A stretch of 64,000 bases of DNA, from assembly GCA_029204225.1 (NCBI GenBank), contig CM055105.1, positions 47,937,688 to 48,001,687 on the forward strand. Direction: 5' to 3'. Below, one piece after another: positions 34,810 through 45,949 of the stretch (the first letter of the stretch is position 1; each line of letters begins with the position of its first letter). The translations under genes and the position numbers were made by a program. The notes below the pieces were generated by a model. That model had not been told where the DNA came from. It was given only the letters and a program-made list of their open reading frames with translations, and did no database searches. This DNA comes from Diphasiastrum complanatum. Taxonomy: Eukaryota > Streptophyta > Lycopodiopsida > Lycopodiales > Lycopodiaceae.

Positions 34810-35826
34810 TTGTATGAGGCAGATGAGCCAGTGTCAGAGGATGAGCAGGATGAGGATGAGCCCATTCGGGTTGTGTTCGTGTTGGGCACACGCCTAGAGC
34901 AAGGGTCACAGGTGCATCACGAGGTAGAGGTGGGTCACATGCCACGGATTATACCGGGAGACAGGCAGGGCACACAGGGGGGGGCCAGTGGCATACCTTC
35001 CTATGTTGATATGATGGAGGAGGCTCTTGATAGGGGACATAGTGATTTGGGTTTACCTTCCGCAGCTGCTTGGATGCGTGCATCACAGAGTCATAGGCAT
35101 TACTACGACAGCACACCAAAGGAGACACCAAATGACTTTGATTGTACCGATTGGGAGGCCATGCAGGGTCCACATGGTGCACAGGATGAAGCACAGGATG
35201 AGGCACAGGATGATCCAGAGAATGGTGCACATGATGAGTCCCAGAGCCCAGAGCATTTGTATTCGGATGCCCCGTTGGACGACTTGATTGCAAACTTGGA
35301 TTCAGAGGCCCAGCAGATGCCGAGCGTCAGGGCGCCCCCATCCTCTCTAGCCAGCATGCCCTACACAGAGTCTCAGCCAGAGCAGCTACATGAGGTGCCT
35401 GCAGTTCCTCCGCCCCCTCAAAGGGTTTATATGCGCCGCACAACACCTCCAGTGCCACCGATGCCATTGAGGCCTGCAGCCCCTCCATCGCCATCCACTT
35501 CTGCAGCACCAGGTCTCCATGGCAAGCCACCATCCGTGCCCAGGTTTTCTCTTGCAGCGCCCACATCCACAGTGGCTCCTCCAGTTGCAGTACCCATGGC
35601 ACATCCTCCTCCTTTGGCAGCACCCACTCCACTGGCTCCTCCCCTTTCAGTACATATCGCCGTTGTACTTGCCTCCTGCAGGGACGGCCCCTCCACAGCC
35701 AGTTCCTCTACCAGCAGCAGCCCCACGGGCACACACTCCACGGACGTATCCTCCACTATCAACTGCACAAGGACACCCATCTTTGGCTTCTCTATCCCAG
35801 CCGGCCTCAGCTTGGGCCCAGCCTAG
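34810..35826 (+). CDS. Acidic and proline-rich tail ORF of the hAT-like element
   Basis: An open frame of 338 codons in the transposase direction. Residues 1-165 are acidic, with a threefold DEAQ repeat around 125-140 (HGAQDEAQDEAQDDPENGAH). Residues 180-290 are Pro/Ala/Ser-rich. No known domain was seen. The frame follows the CERNWS block without a separate promoter-like region, so it is most simply a C-terminal extension of the transposase reached by splicing. It could also be a separate gene. The open frame over 1 kb despite damage elsewhere suggests past selection or GC-rich composition. Confidence 0.5.
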   Translation: MYEADEPVSEDEQDEDEPIRVVFVLGTRLEQGSQVHHEVEVGHMPRIIPGDRQGTQGGASGIPSYVDMMEEALDRGHSDLGLPSAAAWMRASQSHRHYYDSTPKETPNDFDCTDWEAMQGPHGAQDEAQDEAQDDPENGAHDESQSPEHLYSDAPLDDLIANLDSEAQQMPSVRAPPSSLASMPYTESQPEQLHEVPAVPPPPQRVYMRRTTPPVPPMPLRPAAPPSPSTSAAPGLHGKPPSVPRFSLAAPTSTVAPPVAVPMAHPPPLAAPTPLAPPLSVHIAVVLASCRDGPSTASSSTSSSPTGTHSTDVSSTINCTRTPIFGFSIPAGLSLGPA

Positions 35827-36319
35827 CCAGCCAGGTGATCTGCATGGGGGTGATGAGGCATTGACAGCTCCCCTCGTCTGCAAGAGACCCATTTTATACA
35901 TTATATCTAGTGTTGGTGGACGCACTTTATTTGTTGCACATTATGTATGTGTCGATTTGTAAATGTGATGTTGTGTCTTCAATTTCATCTCAAACTGTAT
36001 GTGCGTGTGTGAATCGTATTTTCAATTAATTTCAATTGCAGAGATTGATAGCAAATGCACTTCACAGAAATACACCCCCCTTGATAGCATTTCATAAACA
36101 CATGTCTTACATTGCAATTTCCCAGGCACGCGTTGCACAAAAAACACACTGAACATTAATTAACACAGTTGTATCAAAATAACAATGCATATCCCGCCAT
36201 ATACGGCTGGGGCTGTTCTTTACATTGTGTTAAACACTAAATGCTGCCTCATCTGCTGCCGAAAACTACATAACAACATTCAGCCACATACGGCTGGATC
36301 CTATCTATTCTAAACATCC

Positions 36320-36685
36320 CTACGAATCCTCCACTAACTCCTCGCCCTCGTCGGGTGCATTGTTCTGTCGCTCTCGCTCTGCCTCCCGGTTAGCCCGATC
36401 TGCAACCTGGTTAGCCCGACGGCGGGCCGCCCTTTCCTTGACCATGATGAGCTGTTGTCGTGTGAAGTTCATTCTGATCTGGTCATCCAAATCCAGCTCG
36501 ACAGCAGGGGCAGGGGCCATAGCGGGGACGGGGATCTGCAGCTCTGGGTGTCTCTGCCGAGTCTGTCGCAACATCTCTGCAATGTCTGCCTCTTGCTTCC
36601 GATGCCTTTCGTTGTGCCTTCGGACATCTTCCTCAAGCTTCCTCCTGGCTTCACACTCGGGCTTCGGTGGTATGCGCTCTGCCAT
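36320..36685 (-). CDS. Small highly charged protein gene inside the hAT-like element, 121 aa
   Basis: ATG at 36685 opens a clean 121-codon frame, MAERIPPKPECEARRKLEED to a C-terminal acidic EGEELVEDS. About half the residues are charged. Two helical, coiled-coil-prone stretches (about 12-45 and 72-110) flank a Pro/Ala linker (IPVPAMAPAPAVELD). No family was recognised. It runs opposite to the transposase, converging on it. Upstream lies a promoter-like TTAAATAGG at about 36,842-36,834 and a minisatellite with G-box cores. It may be a second, regulatory gene of the transposon or a captured host gene. Confidence 0.55.
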   Translation of the reverse strand: MAERIPPKPECEARRKLEEDVRRHNERHRKQEADIAEMLRQTRQRHPELQIPVPAMAPAPAVELDLDDQIRMNFTRQQLIMVKERAARRRANQVADRANREAERERQNNAPDEGEELVEDS

Positions 36686-36699
36686 CTCACGACACCCTG

Positions 36700-36830
36700 T
36701 TTCGCAAACTGGCTCTCACATCCTCTCACAGCCTCTCAATGGCTCTCACTGGCTCTCTCACAGCCTCTCACAATGCCTCTCACAACCTCTGTCTCATAGC
36801 CTCTCACTGGCTCTCTCACAGCCTCGTGAG
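36700..36830. repeat. Short tandem repeats in the leader of the 121-aa gene
   Basis: About ten imperfect copies of a 10-12 bp unit around CTCTCACAGC/CTCTCACTGG lie between the TATA-like site and the ATG at 36685. Confidence 0.8.
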
Positions 36831-36833
36831 TGC

Positions 36834-36842
36834 CTATTTAAC
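36834..36842 (-). promoter_or_regulatory. TATA-like element of the 121-aa gene
   Basis: TTAAATAGG on the minus strand, about 150 bases before the ATG at 36685, between the minisatellite and the short-repeat leader. Confidence 0.4.
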
Positions 36843-36894
36843 ACCACAGCTTGTTCCCCCATGTGCAGTTGTTGATGATCCCTCCATGTGCCAC

Positions 36895-37152
36895 TGTACC
36901 TGCCCCTATTTGTTGCTCCCCCACGTGCTACACTCCCATTGGCCCCATAGCCTGCTCCCCCACAGTGCCCATGTGCTACTGTACCTGCCCCCATGTGTTG
37001 CTCCCCCCACGTGCTGCACTCCGATTGGGTCCATGGTCTGCTCTCCCACAATGCCCATGTGACGGTGTACCTATCCGGATTTGTTGCTCCCCCACATGCT
37101 GCACTCCCATTGACCCAAAGGTCTGCTCCCCCACAGTGCCCCCTGTATAGTC
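36895..37152. repeat. Minisatellite, three copies of 85-86 bp
   Basis: Copies start at TGTACC at 36895, 36980 and 37066. Each contains TGTTGCTCCCCCAC followed by CACTCC and TCTGCTC or CCTGCTC and CCCACA. Copies 1 and 2 carry a G-box core CACGTG; in copy 3 it has become CACATG. Confidence 0.9.
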
Positions 37153-37389
37153 CCCCCTTTTTTCTAAACCCTAAACCTTTTTTTTTCATATTTTTTTACC
37201 TTAAAATACATTAATAAAGAGGGTTTTTATTAGAAAATTTAAAAAATAATTATAATCAAAAATATTATTTATTGGTGTCGCCCTGATACCGCTGGTCTGA
37301 GGGTGGCACCATAACCGCAGCACCACCCTTATGGTACCACGGTACCATAATGGCGGTACCACGTGCCACTATGGATGTACCCCTTTGGT

Positions 37390-38852
37390 ACTCAATGTCA
37401 TAATGAAATTCTTGGAGCATTTCTTACCATCTGGCTTTATGACCCCTAAGGTCAACCGCATCATTAATATACCTTAATGCTTGATGGTCAATTATTATGG
37501 TAAATTTGGACATAGTTTTTTTTTAACGACTCATTCCTCTCATAGAACTGCTCCTTACCAAGTATCACATCTACTTTATCTAGATTCATAATCTGAAAGT
37601 CTAAATTGTCTTTATAGGCTTGTATTTGAATCGGCAAATGAGGGACTATCCGGTCCCATACTTGGCTTCACACATAACGGTGGTCACTTTGCTTTGTTTC
37701 CACCTTTAGCCTCTGCAACAAATTACAGTAAATAAAATTGTGTAGAACCATCATCAAATAAAATTGTTACGACTTGGCCACCGACGACTCCATTCATCCG
37801 AATTAAGTCGTGGATACCAAAAACTACCATATTAAGGCAGCAATGCTCACACACAGAATTATTAGCAAAGGAAAGATCAATACTAGAAATGCTAGAGTTA
37901 CGTGGCGTCTTAAAAGAAGCCCCTTAGCTTGCCTCCTTTTCTTCAGGCATTCCTTTGCCACATGACCTGGTTCCATGCAATTGAAGCATAGATTGTCGCT
38001 TCTGGCTTTCGAAAAGGTCTCCTGGTTCATGGTGGATCTTTTCTTCGATTTGCTAAGACTTGAAGATGCCTCCTTCGCCTTATCTTTTCCTTTCTTTGAA
38101 AAGAATGGTTTCTTACCCTTTGCCTCAGGTTGAACACCAGGCTTAGGCCTAGCCACTATACATATCATCGTATATACGGACGACGCGAACCGCATCATCG
38201 AGGGTAAGAGATTGGTTCCTCTTGACCTCTAGCTGATAATCTCTAGGCAAACCTAGAATAAAATGCAACTTAACCATAAGAGAATCTATTCTAGTTGCAA
38301 AACAAGAATATACCTCCTAGAATTCTTGCAAATACTAATCAAGGGGCCAGTTCCCCATTTGTATCGTCGCATACTGACGATAGAAGTCGAAGTCATCAAG
38401 GATAAGAAGAAAGGCCACCTTGAAGGCCTTACACAAGTCTTCCCACATCCTAGGTGCTTCAGGCTTTCCCCTCAAATCCTGCCACCAAGTAAAAGCTTTT
38501 CGATGCAAGTACATGATAGCCAGGTTGATCTTGTTGTCGTCGGAAGAATCATGCATGGAAAAATGCGAATTCCACCGATCAATCCACGACGTGACCACTT
38601 CAAGGGCTCTGTCTTTCTTTTCTCCAGTCAAGATTTCAGGTGTAAGCTAAGCAATGGCTAATGCAGTAATTGCCTTAACTGCGTTAGCTCCCTCAATTTT
38701 TGTTGATCCTTTGAATGTCTTGCTTGCATATCAACAATATGTTGTTGTAGATTGTTGATAGCTAACAACAAAGTATCGGAATCTAAGGTGGGAGTAGTTG
38801 CCATAGCCTCTGCAGGAGAAGACATAGGATGAATGGAGGGGCTAGGATCCAT
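37390..38852 (-). pseudogene. Gypsy gag/protease/RNase H remnant
   Basis: Minus-strand frames give a gag start at 38852 (MDPSPSIHPM), a capsid block with WIDRWNSHF and AFTWWQDLRG (38.33-38.63 kb) and a zinc knuckle CFNCMEPGHVAKEC (about 37,960-38,000). A protease relic with a DVILGKEQF block follows, then an RNase H piece reading TIIIDHQALRYINDAVDLRG (about 37,430-37,510). RT is missing. The RNase H frame ends abruptly at 37,385, where the hAT-like element begins. No LTR was found. Confidence 0.8.
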
Positions 38853-41300
38853 GTCTCAAATGTGAAAGAGGATATACAAAGAGAAGAGAAGAAGAATACA
38901 CCTTCAACTCAAGGAGAGAACTCACAAACTCAAACTTGTTGACTACACAATCAAAGTGGTATTGTCCATGGCTACCACCAAGACTTGTACTCAACCAAGA
39001 GAAAGATGTGCTAATGGGTGGTAAATCACTACCCTACCCTCTTCCACATGAAACCAACCAGCAATGGGGCGTGCCCCCCCCCTTGCATGCAACCTCCCTA
39101 CCACATGGCAGCCTCCCTAACATGCACACCAGTCCGAACGGGCTAGCTGCGCACCATCCTGGTGGTGTGTCAGCCCGCTGGCTGGCCGAAGAAGTGGCAG
39201 ATGGCCATGCAGGTATACTTCTCATGCAACTCCCTTTTAGAGCTTGCACCTTTGTCAATTCTAACCTCAACAAAACCTTCTCCAATCTTAGGACTTCTGA
39301 AGTTGACCTTCCTTCAGTTGGTAGCCGCTTTTGCAACTTCAGCGACACCATGATTGTTGATTGTCTTCCCCTGCCATCTCCCCCGCCGTCTGTTGTATGT
39401 TCTCCTGTAGCTATGGCTCTCCAACAATGTTATTGATCAGTAGCGATCAAATTGTAGCGACAGATCTGATTTGGTCACTCGTGGATCCTTTCTCCACCTT
39501 GCACCCTGATTGCAAACAACTCCTAGTCATAATGTTGGTATTGACTCATGAGGCCTCTTTCAACACGCATCAAGGTTCTTCACTTTTACAACAAGGAAGA
39601 GCTGCCCACCAAGCCTTTGAGTTGATGTCCACCAATGCCTCCAAAAGCCCTCCAATGTGCCTCTCTTCCAACTATCTAGCACCCCCTTGCTTAACCACAA
39701 TCACTATCATCACAATCACAAGTATACTCAAGATCCTACCCCCATCTAAGTCTCATACCAAAGATGGTGATCCTCACAAGAGCAAGCAAGCCAAATCTAT
39801 GCTCTCTACACTCTAGCCTTCCACTAGGGAATAGAAGCAAGCAACAAAACAAGAAATCTCCCACCCTTTGGGTGCCCTCTCCCTCTCTTATAGATGGCAA
39901 ATGACTCACTCCAAAACACTATGGAATGTCCACACAAGCCGATCAGAAGAGGGGAGGCAAAGGAAAGGCCAAGAGCCTCACAAGTTAGTGGAATGTCAAA
40001 AGACACCTTCCATTTACGAACTTTAAACTTTACCTGTAGGTCCACAGCTTTGTGCCCAATGTGACATACTTTGCTTCGATTGTCGCATGATCCCATGAGG
40101 GATCCCTAACCTTCGGCATCGTACTTACATGATCGATCATTTTATCAATGCTCCTCTCAGGTTTCAACTCTCAATGGCAAAATTTAAATCAAATGACAAA
40201 AAGCCCCCTTTCCTCCAAGATCTTCTCTCACTCCCTCTCTCCTCCTCTCTCACTCACTCTCCTCTTCTCTCACTCCCTCTCCTCTCCTCCACTCTTCTCT
40301 ATCTCCAAAAACCTGTTATGGAGAGTCTCGGGCCCAGGTGCAACCAAAGACATTTCTAGCGGTTTGAACCACAATTATTAGTTCGAACCGCAATTAGACC
40401 AAACATTGGACTCTTGAAGCTCAATTCAAAAACTCTTCACAGAAAGAGTATGTTGTGTGAGTCCATGATCTAGGGACCCCTTACTCTTTGTAATGGCCTC
40501 ATGTAAATAATCAACGGATTGTTGCATTGCTATATGACATGCATAAGAGACTAATCCCCATCACCATTGGAACTCAAACCACGAGGCATTTTCAAGCTAC
40601 AATTGAGAGGTGTCTAGTATATGAAGGAGCGGACTCGTGTTCTCACCCCAGTTATGCTCTAAATACACAAATAGGCAGAAGAATCGATAGGGATATATTT
40701 TTCACAGAAGCACTATAGAACGCCGTGAAGAACAATAGATGTTGATCAGGACTCAGGATTGCCCACAAATACTGAAATAACCGAGAAGCAAAAACAGGTG
40801 AAAAAGTGATGAAATACCTCTCCAAAGTAGGCTCTCAAAATGATCGAATGTTGTCCACAAATTGCTGAAATAATTAGCAAAAGAAAAGTGATGCAAAAGG
40901 TGGCGGTAGGTAGTAATTAAGGCTGTCCATAAATGAGCAAATTATCTATGAAGAAACAGCCAACAAAACCTCCTCGTGGCAGAAATCACCAAGTTATCGA
41001 CAAAGAAGTAGCCACCAAACCTCCTCAAAATAGGGTGTCAAGTAGTAATAGATGTTGTCCGATCCTGTGGTAGAAATCAACAATCTAAATAACTGCAAAA
41101 ACTTCCTCCAAATAGGGCACCAACTTTCAATATTCCACTAACCACAGAAAGGGTGCCAAGCAAGATGGCCGCCAAAAGGACAAGCACCAGCCAAGAACCC
41201 CTCCAAAAAGGTGGGCCCTACCAAAACTAGAGCAAATATATTGGGGTGTCCACTGCCCACTTTCTCCAAATAATTTTGAAAATGGATCTTATTAAGAACG
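38853..41300. other. Non-coding stretch, partly CT-rich
   Basis: Contains the presumed leader of the Gypsy remnant (38.85-39.1 kb), a polypyrimidine patch (40,210-40,310) and otherwise no recognised gene. ORFs at 38936 and 39361 show no family motifs. Confidence 0.5.
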
Positions 41301-41301
41301 A

Positions 41302-41313
41302 GCTCTGATACCA
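41302..41313 (-). other. Isolated Copia-type primer site
   Basis: GCTCTGATACCA is an exact reverse complement of the initiator-Met primer site. The bases to its right (AGTTATAAAGAC) do not start with TG and no LTR pair or gag is seen, so this marks at most a relic. Confidence 0.35.
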
Positions 41314-41789
41314 AGTTATAAAGACAAACACAGATATTGATATCAATAAAGGATAAAAGACCCTAAATGAGGCAGCGACAGGCTTTTCCTTCTGCAACGC
41401 CAGACGCCATTTTACACTCGCCACGTATTTTGGTAACCTGCTGTTGCAGGCCACATTTACAAATGAGGAGCCAGTTCCGTGGCATGTGGCTAGCTCCTTC
41501 TTATCCCATAACATATTTATGGTGTTACACAGAGGCTTGTACAAGCCTTTCTTAAAATCACATCCAGATCACTTGCAAGGAACTCAGAATGCAGGTCAGG
41601 CAAATATTTTGGCAATGATTCCAGCAATCGCATTTTTGAATCACACTCGTATGCTTGCAGGTGCGACTTGTAAACAATAGTTCGAGTCAATCACAAGGTG
41701 ATAAATGTCATTTATCACCCTGCAATTGGCGCAGGCGTTAATTGAGGACACGGGCACTTATCATTACAACCCCAGTAACACCCTAAACC

Positions 41790-42112
41790 TTAAACTTTGC
41801 AAAGAAGAATGACAAACACTACACATAAAAGAATCAAAGGTGAAACAAATTTCATTGGACAAAATGTTGGCAGCTCTACGCCCAAAGCCTTTCCTGAATG
41901 ATAATACCCAAAAGCTAAGCAATGCACGAACATTCGCGAAGATGGTATACCATTGCAACATCAGGTGGGTACATACATTGTGCATGAGAAGCTTAGAACC
42001 AAAAGCCTTGGAGGTGCACCGAAGAAGACGTACCGGCAAGCGCAGCAGCAGAAGAGGAGCTCTTGCTTCTTCCCAATGCAGCAATCACGGATCTGAGGGA
42101 TCGCAACGCCAT
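41790..42112 (-). CDS. Candidate two-exon gene for a small mitochondrial-type protein, 60 aa
   Basis: Exon 1 runs from ATG 42112 to 42034 and encodes MALRSLRSVIAALGRSKSSS plus an Ala-rich end. This is an Arg/Ser/Ala-rich, acid-free segment typical of a mitochondrial presequence. It ends at a strong donor, G/GTACGTC. A phase-compatible exon 2 (41893-41790, after TTATCATTCAG) adds a segment ending in a hydrophobic PLILLCVVFVILLCKV and TAA. Upstream of the ATG, GGGTTTAGGGTTTAG is a doubled telo-box, common in plant promoters of mitochondrial and translation genes. Exon 1 is credible; exon 2 is one possible choice and the family is not recognised. Confidence 0.45.
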
Positions 42113-42153
42113 GGCGCTAGACAAACTCGCGCTCGCGTGTGCTCCTCCTGCTA

Positions 42154-42171
42154 CTCTAAACCCTAAACCCT
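42154..42171 (-). promoter_or_regulatory. Doubled telo-box upstream of the 42.1-kb gene
   Basis: CTAAACCCTAAACCC on the plus strand, about 45 bp upstream of the ATG at 42112. Telo-boxes (AAACCCTAA) mark many plant promoters, but similar strings also occur at 48,776-48,787 without a gene. Confidence 0.4.
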
Positions 42172-42179
42172 TATCAAAT

Positions 42180-43311
42180 TTGATAAGGCACCGTAAACCC
42201 CTGCTTCAATGTCTATTGGAAGAGGCACTCTATAGCTAGGGACCATCACTTAGTGCTATCCATTGCCTCTAGTTCCACATCACTTGTGTGCTATCACTTA
42301 GAGATATCCATTGCCTCTAGTTTCACATCATTGCATCCATTGTTCCCTTACCTACGTGCTATTACTAAGAGAGATATCCATTGCCTCGGTTCCACATCAC
42401 TGCATCCATCGTTCCCTTAAGTCCATGTCACCCTAAGTACAATTGCACTTTAGTGAAACTTGGAGTGCACTACTCACCCTCATGTAAGGGTCCTTCCTAC
42501 TCGAGAGTTGTAGCTCCTAGCTTTATCCTTGGATGAGGGTGGATGCCTCAAGTGCATGTAGTGAGGTTGTAGTTATTACCATCTCCAAAGTCCTACCATC
42601 TTAGGAGAAAATTCCTCATTGTATTCAAATTAGTCAACTTATTCACATGATGCAATAACGGCGCCAATCTAAAATCACTTGAGCAACCACCAAAAGACCT
42701 TGTTCAATTTTAGTTAGCAATATAACAACCTTCAGCTTCTAAAATCCAATTATAAAAGTCACAAGGTTGCAATAAGAACTAAAGCAAGCATTGTGTATTC
42801 CTTGATAGAGGGGACAAATGTAGTTTCTTAACATGAGGTGCAAATTATTATTTTTTTGCATGCTAGCATCAAAGGTATTATTGTGATCGTTTAAATTTTA
42901 TGTGCTTTGGGATAAATCACTTTTGATGTATGATCATCGAGGTGAACAGTGTTTGCACAAATATTGTTCATATTTGTCATCAACAACCTATACAACTCAA
43001 AAGCAAAAGCAATGAACTTGTAACATTTGTCACACAATGGTATCCTTCGTCGCTATGCAAAGATGTTTAAGAGTTGGATGAGTCACTTCATACTTGAAGA
43101 ATATTTTGCCACCTTAGTACCTTTCCCAATGACATCATTAACCTTGTCATGTGTATTTCCGTTTTTCTTGGCTCATTTGTCAACCTTTTCTCCTTGTCAT
43201 AGTGTGTCATTCTTTTCACTGCACCTTTTAGGTGACTTTTTTTCAATAATTTTATCCTTTGCGGTGTCCACCATAGTGGGATACTTCTTTTATTCATTAT
43301 TGGCAATATTA
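42180..43311. other. Non-coding stretch with a local direct repeat
   Basis: Around 42,245-42,420 a block of about 60 bp (ATCCATTGCCTC, CACATCA, TTCCCTTA) recurs two to three times. No gene was recognised in the rest. Confidence 0.5.
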
Positions 43312-43936
43312 TGTGAGAGATTTCAACAAGTTTAGTCATATTTTGGTAAATTGTCAATATGAGGCCAAAACTCATTTTTAGAGATAAACTTTTTGAAACT
43401 ATATTAGTTTAACATACATTCAATAAACACTTTTTGAAAGTGTGGGAAAGTTGGTAGTCGAGTTTGAGAGAGATTCAAATTTGAACTTTGGGTACATTGA
43501 ATATAGACCCAAAAATAGTAGGGTTTACATTTTGGAGGGAAAGCCAAGTGGCCAAATAGGGTTTTTGACTTGCTATAAAAAGGGTGTAACTCATGAAGAG
43601 ACACATCTTCTCTCTTCTCTCTCTCTCATTTCATCATTATACATGGTTCTCTATTGGTGCACTCTCATGATGTTATCTTGCAATCTTATGTGTAAAATGA
43701 TCATTTATTGCTATTTTCGGTTTTACACGTGTGAAATACAGTATGGTACTGTAATTGTTCGAACAGCAACCATATTTTATGTTTTGGTTCATGTTTGATC
43801 AGTATCTCTTAGAGTTTGCATCTCATTTTGTATGTAGATGCTAATTTTTCTACATTGGCAGGATTGTTAGTTTGCTCCTTATTGTAACCAAAGATCCGGT
43901 ACATGGATTGGATCTTGAATGGTCTAAAATCCTTCA
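43312..43936 (+). repeat. Copia-2 5' LTR
   Basis: 625 bp, TG...CA. A TATA box (TGCTATAAAAAGGG, about 43,571) lies in the middle, followed by a CT-rich leader. Confidence 0.9.
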
Positions 43937-43938
43937 AA

Positions 43939-43950
43939 TGGTATCAGAGC
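43939..43950 (+). other. Copia-2 primer binding site
   Basis: TGGTATCAGAGC, the perfect initiator-Met tRNA site, two bases after the LTR. Confidence 0.95.
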
Positions 43951-44536
43951 TATTGTGTTTCGGGTTATGAACGAATCAGCCATCTTTATCAAGGATTTGG
44001 AGGAGTTACCAATGCTAGAGCATGCTAGATTGATCTCTACTCAAAAATCAGCATTTTTGCATGTGTAGAATTGATCTTTTGTAGGTCAAAACTCAATATA
44101 GGGTTATATACTTGATCAATTCCAATTTCACACTTGATTTATTGGAATCAGATTATTTTTGGTGCATTAGGAAGGTCTCATTGGAGGCTACAAGATGATA
44201 TATCAAGTTTTTAAAAATTGCATGTAGAATTTGAGATATTCAATTTTTTGTGATTTGTCAAAACTAATTTTGATTGTATCTCTAGTTTGTGAGGTTATCG
44301 AACTTCATTTGAGTGTATTTCAATCTTAGGAAGTGGCAAGAATCATTAGATTGAGGATAGATCATAGATTGATCAAAATTTCACTATTCTATGTGTTGAT
44401 TTTCTAGTTAGAAGTGCTAGAAGAGATTTGAGAGGTTCCATATCTTTGTCATTTCTTCTTGAGTTCATTTGTTGACATTCAAGAGAGTGTTTTGTGCATT
44501 GGAATAGGTTGAAAGAGAAGATAGGGTCATTGCAAC

Positions 44537-44896
44537 ATGGTTACAAGTGGTGGATTCATGCTGGAAGGCAATGATAGGCTTACCTCAATCAACTATTTTA
44601 CTTGGAAGGTGAGGATGGAGTCCTTATTGGAGATGAATGAGTTGATGGAGATTGTTGCAGATGTGAATGAGAGGCCTCAAGCACCTCAAGATCAAGTGAG
44701 GTATGACAAGAGAGCAAAGAAAGCTCTACACATGATTAAGATGAATGTTACCAATGAGCTTCTCAAGGAAGTTGGTAAGTGCACATCATCTTTCGAGGCT
44801 TGGGAAGCTTTGAAGAAGCTTTATGAATCCAAGTCTACATCAAGAGTGCTTACTCTTAGGAGGCAAATCTTTCAAAGTTTACAAAAGAGGTGGTGA
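44537..44896 (+). pseudogene. Copia-2 gag N-terminal part
   Basis: 119 codons, starting MVTSGGF, with NYFTWKVRMESLLEMNEL, RAKKALHMIK and FEAWEALKKLYESKS, the conserved N-terminal half of plant Copia gag. The frame ends at the deletion junction near 44,880 where protease sequence joins. The zinc knuckle and protease active site are lost. On its own it might still make a short gag-like peptide. Confidence 0.8.
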
Positions 44897-45761
44897 GTGT
44901 GTGATTGAAGGTATTGGTTCAATTCCTAATTGTCTCTCTATTAGTAGGAAAACAAGACTTGATGGTGTTCTTTACATTCCTTCACTTTCAAAGAATTTGC
45001 TAAGTGTTGGTCAAATGATAGAGAAAGGATACATGGTAAAGTTTGGTGGTGATGCTTGTTTTATTACAAAGCAAGAAATCTTGGTTGCTAGGGGCAATAG
45101 ACAAGGTAGGCTTTTCAAGCTTGATGCTATTTTTATGGCTAACAAAAAGTATGGAATGGAAAAGGAGATTGGTCTCAACTTTCCAGAGTTTCCCTTTAGC
45201 ATCAATAAGATTGGTGGATCTTATGCAAAGTCTAAAAAACTTCCTTATGCTAGATATAGGTCAAGATCTAATATGCTTCTTGGAGATGTTCATCTTTGTG
45301 CTAGCTTGGCTAGTCTTGAGGATGATGATGGTGTTTCAATGGTTCTTCATGGCAAGTGCAAGCATGCAAAAGGTAAGGAAAGAGCTAACTTCATCAATGG
45401 TAGTGAAGGTTATTCCTTGGAAAAGATTGTTGTTAATGATTTTTTTGATGATATGGAAAAAGATGTTGCTAGGTGCATTCATGAAGAAGGTGGTCCTTCT
45501 ACATTCTTTTGTGATGAGTCCAAGAAAGTCATTTTTGCAGCAAGTGGAGTCACATGTCTTCATAAAGAGAGTAGATCAAATGGTTCTATCAAGAGACTTG
45601 GTGAGGGAGATAGTCACAAGTCAAGAAGAAGAGAAGTATGTGAAGAGTTCAAAGTAGGATGTACTTTGAATGATGTCATTGTAAATGATAGTGAGGAAGA
45701 ATTATTATCATATGAGTCATTGCCTAAAACATTAAGTAGAAGTTCTCGTTTGAAAAAATAG
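44897..45761 (+). pseudogene. Copia-2 pre-integrase fragment fused to unrecognised sequence
   Basis: The frame (open from 44823) reads LDGVLYIPSLSKNLLSVGQM and EILVARGNRQGRLFKLD, the stretch after the Copia protease. From about 45,180 it stays open for some 190 codons without any integrase motif. It closes with SRSSRLKK, which resembles the linker before RT. Beyond the stop, a VSTSYDAIIKRES block (about 45,830-45,870) is the RT entry of a Copia element. The middle portion may be a captured sequence or heavily rearranged integrase. Confidence 0.55.
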
Positions 45762-45949
45762 AGTACTTCAATCATCCTTATGTTGAAGGTACTAATCATT
45801 TTTTTTCATGGCTTCTAATGTCTTTGAGGTTTCTACTTCTTATGATGCAATCATTAAGAGGGAGTCTTATCTAAAATAAATGGAAGAGTAGTATGATATC
45901 GCGAGTTCCCTCTCTTCACATTTTTGCGAAAAAGTAGAAGGTGCCCTAA

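Larger units (their letters stand above)
30181..37384 (+). mobile_element. Candidate hAT-like transposon, 7.2 kb
   Basis: Left end AGGGGTAC followed by CCATAG; right end, reverse-complemented, AGGGGTAC followed by CCATAG. The interior carries a BED/DUF659/hAT-dimerisation transposase. The right edge is supported because an RNase H frame of a different (Gypsy) element is interrupted exactly there. Subterminal motifs exist on both sides: AGAAACACGTTTCT near the left end and repeated GGTACC near the right end. No 8-bp target duplication was found, so the left edge is uncertain. Confidence 0.5.

Noticed and set aside
40210-40310. Leu/Ser-rich membrane protein
   Set aside because: Translation of a polypyrimidine patch with no start context or continuation.
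42240-42420. CRISPR-like array
   Set aside because: Only two or three imperfect repeats of about 60 bp, no regular spacers, and a eukaryotic context.
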